Shown here piece after piece: positions 7,269 to 15,535 of a DNA stretch of 35,899 nt. Position numbers and translations under genes: made by a program. The notes beneath the pieces are model-generated. The model was not told the origin of the DNA. It saw only the letters and a program-made list of their open reading frames with translations, and made no database searches. Source of the stretch: CAVHXA01 sp963639765 (GTDB lineage Bacteria > Bacillota > Clostridia > Oscillospirales > Oscillospiraceae). Position 1 is the stretch's first letter; each line of letters opens with the position of its first letter. Location of the stretch: assembly GCA_963639765.1 (NCBI GenBank), contig CAVHXA010000018.1, forward strand, positions 1 through 35,899, in the 5' to 3' direction.

Positions 7269-8120
7269 TTAGAGAACTTGCATGAGTACGTTAGAAATCC
7301 TGGAAAAGCCGTCCAGGTCCAGACGCTCTCCGCGAATGTCGGCAGCGAAACCGCAGCTTGTGACAATGCGTTCCAACGCATCTTTGGGTACATTGCTGAA
7401 TTCTGCCCGAAGAGCATTCACGAGCGTCTTTCGACGCTGATTAAAGCTGGCTCGTACAACTCGAAAAAAAAGTGCCTCATCTTCGACTGCGCAAACAGGT
7501 TTTTCGACGGGAACAAGCTGCACCACAGCCGACGTAACCTTTGGCTGAGGGAAGAAACTGGATGGCAATACATCAAATAGAATTTTGGCCTGTGCATAAA
7601 ACTGGCAAAAGATTGAAAATGCTCCGTATTCGGCAGTGCCTGCATCAGCACATATTCGCTGAGCAACCTCTTTTTGTACCATCACGGTAATGGATGCAAA
7701 GCACCCTGCCTCCAGTAATACGGTGAGCATGGGAGTTGTAATATAATAGGGCAGGTTTGCGCACAGAATGCACCTTTGTCCAGGAAACTTATCCTCAACA
7801 AGCCTGGAGAAATCCATCTTCAGTGCATCGGCATACAACACGGTTAGATTATCATAGCCGTACATCGTCTGTTTCAATAAAGGATTTAGTGTAGTATCTT
7901 TTTCAATGGCAACAACTTTTGGACTCATTCTGCATAGCCGTTGTGTCAGTGAGCCCACACCCGGACCGATTTCAACTACGCATTCACCATGGCAGGCGGA
8001 TGCAGCAATACGGTCCGGAACGCTGGCATCAATCAGGAAGTTTTGACCTTTAGCCTTTGAGATATGAAAATCATGCCGGGCTAAAAGAATTCGCAGCTGA
8101 GACAGGTCACAGGGGTCCAT
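7269..8120 (-). CDS. rsmA: 16S rRNA (adenine1518-N6/adenine1519-N6)-dimethyltransferase
   Basis: 283 residues. It dimethylates two adjacent adenines in helix 45 of 16S rRNA late in 30S assembly. Visible motifs are GQNFLID near residue 25, the SAM-binding VEIGPGVGSLTQRL, the catalytic NLPYYITTP, and the C-terminal FFPQPKVTSAVV region. The ATG at 8120 is chosen (MDPCDLSQLRILL) with AGGCGG before it; the open frame continues to 8387 but would run through the promoter at 8173-8201. It is a single minus-strand gene among plus-strand genes. Confidence 0.92.
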   Translation of the reverse strand: MDPCDLSQLRILLARHDFHISKAKGQNFLIDASVPDRIAASACHGECVVEIGPGVGSLTQRLCRMSPKVVAIEKDTTLNPLLKQTMYGYDNLTVLYADALKMDFSRLVEDKFPGQRCILCANLPYYITTPMLTVLLEAGCFASITVMVQKEVAQRICADAGTAEYGAFSIFCQFYAQAKILFDVLPSSFFPQPKVTSAVVQLVPVEKPVCAVEDEALFFRVVRASFNQRRKTLVNALRAEFSNVPKDALERIVTSCGFAADIRGERLDLDGFSRISNVLMQVL

Positions 8121-8172
8121 AAAAAATACCGCCTTTCTCTTCCGGACATTACACAATAGAAACACGATGCCA

Positions 8173-8201
8173 TAATAACAGACAAAAGACGGATTTTCAA
8201 T
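8173..8201 (-). promoter_or_regulatory. Promoter of rsmA
   Basis: On the minus strand TTGAAA (8196-8201), 17-bp spacer, TATTAT (8173-8178). The predicted start of transcription is about 45 bases before the rsmA ATG. Confidence 0.65.
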
Positions 8202-8337
8202 TATTATCCAAGGACAATACCGTACAATTTGCCTGCGGCCTTCGCCGGATCTTTTCCGCCAATCCTGCAGTTGAAACATATACATTCCTGCGTTTTTCGA
8301 TGCGTTTTCCGAACATTGTCCTGGGACAACATTTCTC

Positions 8338-8363
8338 GCCGAATGTACCTGCCTCATTATGCG
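8338..8363. repeat. Dispersed intergenic repeat, inverted copy
   Basis: These 26 bases are the reverse complement of 1026-1051 with a single mismatch. The copy lies in the 575-bp gap between rsmA and dut. Apart from the two promoters and this repeat, nothing recognisable is present in 8202-8430. Confidence 0.6.
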
Positions 8364-8430
8364 ATGCGCCCGGAATATAAAACGCATATTGCTTGTGATC
8401 TGCCATCACACCGATAAGAGCCACGAATAC

Positions 8431-8458
8431 TTGACAATATGCGGAAAATCGATATAAT
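8431..8458 (+). promoter_or_regulatory. Promoter upstream of dut
   Basis: Perfect TTGACA (8431-8436) and perfect TATAAT (8453-8458), 16-bp spacer. It lies about 230 bases before dut, leaving a long leader (about 8466-8695) with small hairpins such as GGCAC/GTGCC (8481-8499) and CTGTG/CACAG (8632-8646). No known riboswitch was recognised and no small gene is evident in it. Confidence 0.75.
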
Positions 8459-8695
8459 ATAAAAGGCATGGTATAAGGGCGGCACCGAACAACTGTGCCG
8501 GCTTTAACAGTACTTTTCCCAGCAAATCCTTGAAACGCACAAAGAATTCCGAGATTTTCGCAACAAATTTGTGGCGCAAAATTCCCTGCTAAATCCACTT
8601 GCCGGGTGATGCATTGCTGCCTGAAGAAAAAATCTGTGTTCATCACAGCTTATGTCAACGCGATGCAAACAATACGAATCTGGGAGTGACAATAC

Positions 8696-9133
8696 ATGGA
8701 TGAATATATTATACCGATAAAAATGCACGACAATCAGCTTCCGCTGCCAAAGAGCAGTGCAGAAGGAGACTGGATTGATCTGCGAGCAGCTGAAACAGTA
8801 TCTCTGAAGCAAGGGGATTTTCGAATCATCTCGCTGGGAGTCAGCATGAAGCTGCCGGACGGATTTGAGGCACATGTGGTTCCACGCAGTTCCACGTTCA
8901 AAAATTTTGGAATTCTGCAGGTAAACAGTTGCGGTGTGATAGACAACTCCTACAGTGGAACTGATGATGTCTGGGGGATGCCGGTTCTGGCTGTTCGGGA
9001 CACGGTGATTCACAAGGGTGACCGAATAGCACAGTTTCGCATCATACAAAGGCAGCCTCGACTGATTTTTAAACCGGTCGAAAGTCTTGACGGACCGAAT
9101 CGAGGCGGATTCGGCAGCACAGGCATACTATAG
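8696..9133 (+). CDS. dut: dUTP diphosphatase
   Basis: 145 residues, standard for the trimeric family. It hydrolyses dUTP to dUMP and PPi, keeping uracil out of DNA and feeding thymidylate synthesis. All five motifs are present in order: DLRA (about 28), PRSS (about 63), GVIDNSYSG (about 81), GDRIAQFRI and RGGFGSTG at the C-terminus. Motif 1 is slightly unusual, with GDWIDLRA instead of AGYDLRA. The ATG at 8696 follows GGGAGTGA. It opens the long plus-strand housekeeping run. The 224 bp between it and phoH hold a repeat-like GGCAGCAG right at the stop codon and nothing else clear. Confidence 0.93.
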   Translation: MDEYIIPIKMHDNQLPLPKSSAEGDWIDLRAAETVSLKQGDFRIISLGVSMKLPDGFEAHVVPRSSTFKNFGILQVNSCGVIDNSYSGTDDVWGMPVLAVRDTVIHKGDRIAQFRIIQRQPRLIFKPVESLDGPNRGGFGSTGIL

Positions 9134-9357
9134 GGCAGCAGCCGATTGGCCGACATGCAGAACATCCGAAAGAAAGCCAAATTTGCACAGCCTACTGGAA
9201 TTTATACAAACATATGTGATAAAATTACGGCACCCCGGGGCATAATCATGCAGCTGCTCCGCGGATGGATGACGACGGATTTCTCTGCAGACGCTTAAAC
9301 AGTTTCGGCTGACAGCGCGGTGCAGTGCGGTCCGGGAATTGCGAGTGACTACAAATA

Positions 9358-10374
9358 ATGACAGAAATCAACATCAATGCCGAGCGAATGGAACAGATTA
9401 TAAACGTTTTCGGCTCGTTTGACGAAAACATCAAGCTCGTTGAGCAGGATCTTGGTATTCGGGTTGCTTTTCGCGATACCGAGCTGAAGGTCAGTGGTCC
9501 AGAGGAGCAGGCGGCTCTTGGCACAAAAGTGATTGAGGGGTTGCTGCAGCTGGCGGCTAAGGGGGAAACCATCAACGAGCAGAACGTACGTTACGTTCTC
9601 GGGCTTGTTAAAACCGGCAAGGAGGATCAGCTCAACCAGTTTGCCAAGGATGTTGTGTGTATTACCGCACGTGGAAAGCCTATCAAGGCCAAAACACTTG
9701 GGCAGCAAAACTATATGAGGGCAATCACAAAAAACACCATTACACTCGGGGTGGGACCTGCCGGGACGGGAAAGACATACCTGGCAGTAGCGGCAGCTGT
9801 GGCAGCCTTTCGGGCAAAAACGGTCAATCGCATTATCCTCACGCGCCCCGCAGTTGAGGCAGGCGAACGTCTTGGTTTTCTGCCCGGGGATCTGCAGAAC
9901 AAAGTAGATCCATATCTTCGCCCGCTATATGATGCCCTGTTTGATATGCTCGGTACCGAAACATACAACAAATACCTCGAAAAAGGAAATATAGAGGTAG
10001 CTCCTCTGGCCTATATGCGCGGCAGAACGCTGGATGACAGCTTTATCATTCTGGACGAAGCGCAGAACACCACACGCGAACAGATGAAGATGTTTCTTAC
10101 CCGTTTGGGATTCGGCTCAAAAATTGTCATTACCGGTGATATAACACAGATTGATCTGCCCGCAGACAAGGTCAGCGGTTTAAAAGATGCAGTCCGAGTG
10201 CTCAACGGCATAGAAGACATTGCCGTTTGCCGTCTCACGGCGCAGGACGTTGTTCGGCATGCGCTGGTTCAGCAGATTATCGCGGCTTATGATAAAGCGG
10301 AAAAGCCAGCAGAAAAAGGTTCAAGGTATATTCCGGGTCAAAATTATCAGGGCAGGAAGTTCGTGAGAAAATGA
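9358..10374 (+). CDS. PhoH-like ATPase/RNA helicase (YbeZ type)
   Basis: 338 residues. PhoH family proteins are P-loop ATPases, often encoded with ybeY and linked to rRNA maturation and RNA decay. The N-terminal about 110 residues match the usual YbeZ extension (KH-like). The Walker A motif GPAGTGKT lies near residue 134 and Walker B is FIILDEAQN (about 232), followed by the helicase-like ITGDITQIDLP segment. The start has only a weak ribosome binding site (GGGAATTGCGAG). The stop overlaps the ybeY start by 4 bases, so the two are translationally coupled. The exact biochemical role in this family is still debated. Confidence 0.92.
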   Translation: MTEININAERMEQIINVFGSFDENIKLVEQDLGIRVAFRDTELKVSGPEEQAALGTKVIEGLLQLAAKGETINEQNVRYVLGLVKTGKEDQLNQFAKDVVCITARGKPIKAKTLGQQNYMRAITKNTITLGVGPAGTGKTYLAVAAAVAAFRAKTVNRIILTRPAVEAGERLGFLPGDLQNKVDPYLRPLYDALFDMLGTETYNKYLEKGNIEVAPLAYMRGRTLDDSFIILDEAQNTTREQMKMFLTRLGFGSKIVITGDITQIDLPADKVSGLKDAVRVLNGIEDIAVCRLTAQDVVRHALVQQIIAAYDKAEKPAEKGSRYIPGQNYQGRKFVRK

Positions 10375-10874
10375 ATCATAAGGTTATTATAAGCTGCCAG
10401 GATATCAGGGCAGGCTTCGGTCTGCGCAGGCATCTGCGCCGCTGCATTCAGGCAGCACTCAGGGCGCAGGACGTCAATGTTCCGTGTGAGATCAGCGTTC
10501 TGCTGACAGATGACTCCGGAATTCAGACCCTTAACCGCAGTATGCGTCAGATAGATGCCTGCACAGACGTGCTCAGCTTTCCGATGTTCGAACTCACACC
10601 CGGCCGTTTTCCAAAAGATGCCCGCAGTTACCTGGACCCTGGAACCGGACGGATGCCCTTGGGTGATATGTGCCTAAATCTACAGCAGGCAGCAAGACAG
10701 GCTGGGGAATTTGGCCACTCTATTGCGAGGGAAACAGGCTACCTTACCGTACATTCCGTTTTGCATCTGCTTGGTTACGATCATCTTGACGAGGGTCCGC
10801 AAAAGGCGGCCATGCGCGCAAGAGAGGAAAAGATCCTGTCTGACCTTGGCATTACGAGAGGAGAAAACAGATGA
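10371..10874 (+). CDS. ybeY: Endoribonuclease YbeY (rRNA maturation factor)
   Basis: 167 residues. This metalloprotein RNase takes part in 16S rRNA 3'-end maturation and 70S quality control. The zinc motif is HSVLHLLGYDH (about 125-135), and TDVLSFPMFE is also typical. It overlaps phoH by ATGA and era by 4 bases (10871-10874). The phoH-ybeY-era overlap makes one tight ribosome-biogenesis cassette. The central part (about 70-90) has a slightly longer loop before LGDMCLN than many homologues. Confidence 0.94.
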   Translation: MNHKVIISCQDIRAGFGLRRHLRRCIQAALRAQDVNVPCEISVLLTDDSGIQTLNRSMRQIDACTDVLSFPMFELTPGRFPKDARSYLDPGTGRMPLGDMCLNLQQAARQAGEFGHSIARETGYLTVHSVLHLLGYDHLDEGPQKAAMRAREEKILSDLGITRGENR

Positions 10875-11773
10875 TCCGCAAAAACGCAATGATCGCAGTT
10901 GTCGGGCGGCCAAATGTAGGCAAGTCCACTTTGACAAATGCTATGGTTGGCGAAAAGATCGCAATTGTTTCAAACAAGCCCCAGACCACGCGCAACCGCA
11001 TTTGCGGCATAAAAAATCTGGATGACACACAGCTGGTTTTCATGGATACTCCTGGGTTCCACCGCGCCAGAACCAGACTGGGAGACTATATGGTCGATGT
11101 TGTTCGTGCTTCGGTGGCGGATGTTGACGCGGCACTGCTGCTTGTTGAACCGATCGCCAATGTGGGCATACAGGAGCAGCAGCTGATTTCTCAGATGCAG
11201 GCTGTCGGCGTTTCGTCTGTTCTGGCGATAAACAAGATCGATACAGTAAAAAAAGAAGATCTTCTGGCTGTGATTTCAGCCTACAGTCAGGCAGCCGAAT
11301 TCGATGCTGTTATTCCGATCAGTGCGAAAACCGGAGAAAACGTTGATGAGCTGCTCAATACACTGGCAGGTTATGCGGTTGAAGGACCGCAACTGTTTCC
11401 GGACGGCATAACATCCGATCAACCGGAACGCCAGATAATTGCCGAGATCATACGCGAAAAAATGCTGTGGAATCTTGACAAGGAAATTCCGCACGGAACA
11501 GCCGTAGAGATAACTCGCTTTTCAGAACGCGACAACGGAATCATCGACGTAGACGCCACCATCTATTGTGAAAAGGCGAGCCATAAGGGCATCATTATCG
11601 GGAAAAACGGTGCAATGCTGAAAAAAATCAGTTCTCAGGCCCGCGCCGACTGTGAACGCTTCATGGGCGCAAGAATTTTTTTGCAGACATGGGTAAAGGT
11701 AAAGGAAAACTGGCGTGACAATATGAACCTGATTCGCAGCTTTGGCTACGACAAAGCGGATATAGACAGCTAA
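10871..11773 (+). CDS. era: GTPase Era
   Basis: 300 residues, the full family length. It binds the 16S rRNA 3' end and guides 30S assembly. The G motifs are G1 GRPNVGKST (12-20), G2 TTRN, G3 DTPG, G4 NKID and G5 SAKTG; the C-terminal KH domain is seen at KGIIIGKNGAMLKKI. Start codon overlaps ybeY; GAGGAGAAAACAG provides the ribosome binding site. The stop codon starts the string TAAGGCAGAACGAC, a relative of the dispersed repeat described elsewhere. Confidence 0.96.
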   Translation: MIRKNAMIAVVGRPNVGKSTLTNAMVGEKIAIVSNKPQTTRNRICGIKNLDDTQLVFMDTPGFHRARTRLGDYMVDVVRASVADVDAALLLVEPIANVGIQEQQLISQMQAVGVSSVLAINKIDTVKKEDLLAVISAYSQAAEFDAVIPISAKTGENVDELLNTLAGYAVEGPQLFPDGITSDQPERQIIAEIIREKMLWNLDKEIPHGTAVEITRFSERDNGIIDVDATIYCEKASHKGIIIGKNGAMLKKISSQARADCERFMGARIFLQTWVKVKENWRDNMNLIRSFGYDKADIDS

Positions 11774-11870
11774 GGCAGAACGACACAATTGCATCTGCGG
11801 TGTTTCTGCGACATTTCCACCGTTCCGTGCTGTATTTCCGGCTGACAGTCGGTTTGAAGGAGCACAATAC

Positions 11871-12638
11871 ATGTATCTGCAAACCAGAGGGCTCGTTCTT
11901 CAAACAATCGAATATCGCGATTCCGATCGGCTTCTGACCGTCCTAACCGCCGATCACGGAAAGATTACCCTCAAGGCCGGGAATATAAAAAAACCCGCCT
12001 GCCGCTACAAAAGTGCCGGACAGCTTTTGGCTTATGCCTCTTATACAGCTGTATCCTACAAGGGAAAATGGACGATTACCGAGGCAGAAACCATCGAAAC
12101 CTTTCAGGGGCTGCGTCTGGATCTGGAACGCCTGAGCCTGGGTTCGTGGTTCGCGCAGGCTGTTCAAACAGTTGCTGATGCCGACGCACCAAGCCCCGAG
12201 CTGCTTCAGCTGATTCTGACATCTTTGTATGCATTGTCAAGGCAAAGCAGGCCGAACGAGATTATCAAGGCGGCCTTTGAATTTCGTCTTACCTGTCTTG
12301 CAGGTTTTCTGCCGGATTTGAACGCTTGCCGCACATGCGGAAACGAAAACCCGGATGGCTTTGATATATCCAGAGGTGTTTTGTGCTGCATGAGCTGCCG
12401 CAAAGAACAAAAGGGCCTGACAATGCCTGTTTCGCCCGGTGTTCTGCAGGCTCTGCGCTACCTCACCGTTTCTCCGGCAGAACGCCTTCTTTCCTTTTCT
12501 TTGCCGAAGCCGTCTGCAGAACAATTGGGACAGATAACTGAGGCATACCTGACGATGCAGTTTCAACGTGACTTTTCTGCGCTGAATTTTTATAAACAGC
12601 TGTTTCGGATACCCGGATCGGATAAGGAACAGGCCTAG
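11871..12638 (+). CDS. recO: DNA repair protein RecO
   Basis: 255 residues. RecO works with RecR and RecF to load RecA on SSB-coated gapped DNA. An N-terminal OB fold (YLQTRGLVLQTIEYRDSDRL, then VLTADHGKITLKAGNIKK) is followed by a helical part with a four-Cys zinc site (CRTCG and CCMSC, about 153-177). GAAGGAGC precedes the ATG. It sits 97 bp after era and 9 bp before mutS2, so it is probably co-transcribed with both. The era-recO order is common in Bacillota. Confidence 0.92.
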   Translation: MYLQTRGLVLQTIEYRDSDRLLTVLTADHGKITLKAGNIKKPACRYKSAGQLLAYASYTAVSYKGKWTITEAETIETFQGLRLDLERLSLGSWFAQAVQTVADADAPSPELLQLILTSLYALSRQSRPNEIIKAAFEFRLTCLAGFLPDLNACRTCGNENPDGFDISRGVLCCMSCRKEQKGLTMPVSPGVLQALRYLTVSPAERLLSFSLPKPSAEQLGQITEAYLTMQFQRDFSALNFYKQLFRIPGSDKEQA

Positions 12639-12647
12639 GAGAAAAAG

Positions 12648-15023
12648 ATGCCAACACTATACGAAAAATCCATGCTGACGCTTGAGCTCGATCGCGTATT
12701 GGACCGACTCGCCGACAATTCCGTCAGCGAAGATGCCAAGAGTCAATGCCGTGCACTTTCTCCCGTTACCGATGCAGATGAGGTTCGTGAGATGCTGAAG
12801 CAGACAACAGCTGCGGCAAAGCTCATCGGCATCAAGGGCAGCCCGGGCTTTACAGAGCTTAAGCCGGTGGCGGCCAGCCTGAGCAGAGCAGACCGCGGAG
12901 GCAGCCTGAATATGGCGGAGCTTCTGCGTATTGCGGGAGTTTTGCGCTGCGCCAGAGGTATACGCAGCTATGCCGATACAGATGCCGCAGAAACATGTCT
13001 GGATGCTTTATTCCGGGCTGTTACACCCAATCGCTACCTCGAAGAACAGATTACTGCCGCTATTATATCCGAAGAAGAGATTGCCGATGCTGCCAGTCCG
13101 GAGCTGGCAGATATCCGAAGACACATCCGCGCAGCCAACGCCAGAATTCGCGATTCTCTGCAAAAGGTTATTACGTCCCCGGCCTATGCCAAGTATCTGC
13201 GCGAACCAATCATTACACTGCGCGGTGACCGCTATGTGGTTCCAGTACGCAGTGAATACAAAAATCAGATACCGGGGCTTGTCCACGATGTATCCGCCAG
13301 CGGCAGCACATTCTTCATCGAGCCGCTTTCTGCCGTGAATGCCAACAACGAGCTACGTGAGCTCTTTTCCCGTGAAAACAAGGAAATAGAACGGATTCTG
13401 GCTGAACTGTCAGCACAGTGCGCGGCGCACAAGGAAACCATCATCAAGGATTATCAGGCGCTGGTACAGCTTGATGTGATTTTCGCCAAAGGCAGACTCA
13501 GCTGGAGTATGAAGGCCATGGAGCCGGAGGTTTGTACAAATGGTCAGATCGACCTCAAACGGGCACGCCATCCGTTGATTGAAAAGAATGCGGTTGTTCC
13601 TATTACCGTCCGTCTGGGGTCAGACTTTGACACGCTGGTCATCACAGGCCCAAACACCGGCGGAAAGACGGTCACCCTGAAAACACTCGGCCTAATGACG
13701 CTGATGGCTGAATGCGGACTGCATATTCCCGCTGACGACGGCAGCAGGATTTCTGTATATGAGGCTGTTCTTGCAGATATTGGTGATGAGCAGTCCATCG
13801 AACAGAGCCTGTCTACATTTTCCTCCCACATGAAAAACATTGTTGAAATAGTCAGCCAGTGCGGCCCGCAGTCGCTTGTGCTTTTCGACGAACTTGGTGC
13901 CGGAACGGACCCGACTGAGGGAGCAGCACTGGCTATAGCCGTGATCGAACATTGCCGCAGCCTTGGCGCCAGAGTGGCCGCTACCACGCACTATTCCGAG
14001 CTGAAAGTCTATGCAATGAAAAATCAGGGCGTGATCAACGCCTGCTGCGAATTTGATGTTCAAACCCTGCGTCCGACATACCGCCTGCTTATAGGTCTTC
14101 CCGGTAAGTCCAACGCATTTTCAATCTCTAAGCGTCTGGGGCTTCCACAGACTATTATCGACAGCGCAAAAAGTCTTGTTGACGAAAACAATTTGAATTT
14201 CGAAGATGTAATGGATCAGCTGGAGCAGCAGCGACAGGCTATGGAAGAGGCTCGCATTGAGGCCGAACGACTGCGCACCGAAACACAAAAACAGAAAAAG
14301 CTGTCGGACGAATACTATGCCGAAATAAAAAAAGAGCGTGACAAGGCTGTACAGAAGGCCAGAGCTGAGGCGCAGACAATCATTGATGATACCAGGCGCA
14401 GCACAAATCAGATCATGGACGAGCTGAAGCAGCTTCGTCGCCAGATGAAGGATGCAGCCGATGCACAGGCCATAAATTTGCAAAATACCGAGATCCATCG
14501 CCAACTGAACGAGGCAGAATCGCGGCTGGCTCCGGAAAAACCCAGGATCGAGCGTCCAAAGCCAACTCGAGCCATACGTCCGGGAGACACAGTTGAAATT
14601 CTCAAATTGGGCAGTCGCGCAACCGTGCTGTCCGTAACTAAAGACGGTTCTCTGCAGCTGCAAGCCGGTATTCTGAAGACCACGGTTCGTCCCGAAGAAG
14701 TCTGTCTGATCGAAGAAGAAAACAAACAGGCAAAGAAAATAATTGAACATGCCGCACGTGAACTTCGCACCATGTCGGCCTCTCCCGAACTGGACCTGCG
14801 CGGAATGAACTCGGCCGAAGCACTCAGTGTGCTGGATCTTTTTCTCGACAATGCATCCATGGCAAATCTTTCAAGTGTGCGAATTATTCACGGAAAGGGA
14901 ACAGGGGTATTGCGTCGCGCCGTGCAGGACCATCTTCGCCGAAGTCCGTATATTCAGTCATTTCGAACAGGTGTATATGGCGAGGGCGAAGACGGAGTAA
15001 CGATTGCGGAGATGAAGAATTAG
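12648..15023 (+). CDS. mutS2: Endonuclease MutS2 (ribosome collision/recombination factor)
   Basis: 791 residues, standard for MutS2. There is no mismatch-recognition domain. The core/clamp region is followed by an ABC-type ATPase with Walker A GPNTGGKT (about 334) and Walker B VLFDELGAGTDPTEGAAL, then a long coiled coil (about 515-620), a KOW-like part (RPGDTVEILKLGSRATV) and a C-terminal Smr nuclease domain (LDLRGMNSAEAL, then IIHGKGTGVLRR). Known roles are suppression of homologous recombination and splitting of collided ribosomes in Bacillus. TAGGAGAAAAAG gives the ribosome binding site. Its stop TAG begins GGGCAGCACGAC, again like the dispersed repeat. Confidence 0.95.
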   Translation: MPTLYEKSMLTLELDRVLDRLADNSVSEDAKSQCRALSPVTDADEVREMLKQTTAAAKLIGIKGSPGFTELKPVAASLSRADRGGSLNMAELLRIAGVLRCARGIRSYADTDAAETCLDALFRAVTPNRYLEEQITAAIISEEEIADAASPELADIRRHIRAANARIRDSLQKVITSPAYAKYLREPIITLRGDRYVVPVRSEYKNQIPGLVHDVSASGSTFFIEPLSAVNANNELRELFSRENKEIERILAELSAQCAAHKETIIKDYQALVQLDVIFAKGRLSWSMKAMEPEVCTNGQIDLKRARHPLIEKNAVVPITVRLGSDFDTLVITGPNTGGKTVTLKTLGLMTLMAECGLHIPADDGSRISVYEAVLADIGDEQSIEQSLSTFSSHMKNIVEIVSQCGPQSLVLFDELGAGTDPTEGAALAIAVIEHCRSLGARVAATTHYSELKVYAMKNQGVINACCEFDVQTLRPTYRLLIGLPGKSNAFSISKRLGLPQTIIDSAKSLVDENNLNFEDVMDQLEQQRQAMEEARIEAERLRTETQKQKKLSDEYYAEIKKERDKAVQKARAEAQTIIDDTRRSTNQIMDELKQLRRQMKDAADAQAINLQNTEIHRQLNEAESRLAPEKPRIERPKPTRAIRPGDTVEILKLGSRATVLSVTKDGSLQLQAGILKTTVRPEEVCLIEEENKQAKKIIEHAARELRTMSASPELDLRGMNSAEALSVLDLFLDNASMANLSSVRIIHGKGTGVLRRAVQDHLRRSPYIQSFRTGVYGEGEDGVTIAEMKN

Positions 15024-15128
15024 GGCAGCACGACTGGATGACCGAATCGGCAATATACAGATGCCTCGGGCGGGAAAGTGGCAAACAGCAGCGGAAAGCG
15101 GAATAACCGGAATACCGCTGAAAAGTGA

Positions 15129-15157
15129 TTGACGAATTCTCTTGTTTCTGATATCAT
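15129..15157 (+). promoter_or_regulatory. Promoter of ptsH
   Basis: TTGACG (15129-15134), 17-bp spacer, TATCAT (15152-15157), 45 bp before the HPr start. Confidence 0.72.
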
Positions 15158-15202
15158 GAGGCAGAGAGGCAGATTAATCTTTTAAAACAGGGAGAACGCG
15201 CT

Positions 15203-15469
15203 ATGATCAGCAAAAAGGCAATTGTTACCAACAAGGTTGGCCTGCATGCACGGCCTGCCACATTCTTCATCCAGAAAGCAAACGAATTCAAGTCCACCAT
15301 CTGGGTAGAGATGGACGATCGCCGGGTTAATGCCAAAAGTCTTTTGGGAGTGCTGTCTTTGGGTGTGGTAAAAGATTCTGAAATCAACCTGATTGCCAAC
15401 GGCCCCGACGAAGAAGCCGCCATTGCTGCTCTTGAAGAGCTTTTGTCCGGTGGGCTGGCCGACGACTAA
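15203..15469 (+). CDS. ptsH: Phosphocarrier protein HPr
   Basis: 88 residues. HPr carries phosphate from enzyme I to the sugar-specific EIIA proteins of the phosphotransferase system. The catalytic His15 lies in GLHARPAT. Ser46 in VNAKSLLGVLSLGV is the HPr kinase site used in carbon catabolite control in Bacillota. Both are present, so this is HPr and not Crh. It stands alone, with its own promoter and terminator and no ptsI beside it, which is common in Clostridia. AGGGAGA precedes the ATG. Confidence 0.93.
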   Translation: MISKKAIVTNKVGLHARPATFFIQKANEFKSTIWVEMDDRRVNAKSLLGVLSLGVVKDSEINLIANGPDEEAAIAALEELLSGGLADD

Positions 15470-15487
15470 ATCAAACAAACCTGAGGG

Positions 15488-15518
15488 GCTGTTTGCTGAA
15501 TCGGCAAACAGCTCTTTT
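15488..15518 (+). terminator. Terminator between ptsH and uvrC
   Basis: GCTGTTTGC (15488-15496) and GCAAACAGC (15504-15512) form a perfect 9-bp stem with a 7-base loop, followed by TCTTTT. No separate uvrC promoter is visible between it and the start at 15536, so read-through may matter. Confidence 0.75.
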
Positions 15519-15535
15519 CCTGCAGGGGGGCCAAC

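Noticed and set aside
8197..8646. 149-codon minus-strand open frame upstream of rsmA
   Set aside because: Overlaps both the dut promoter and the intergenic repeat; no ribosome binding site and no protein-like motif.
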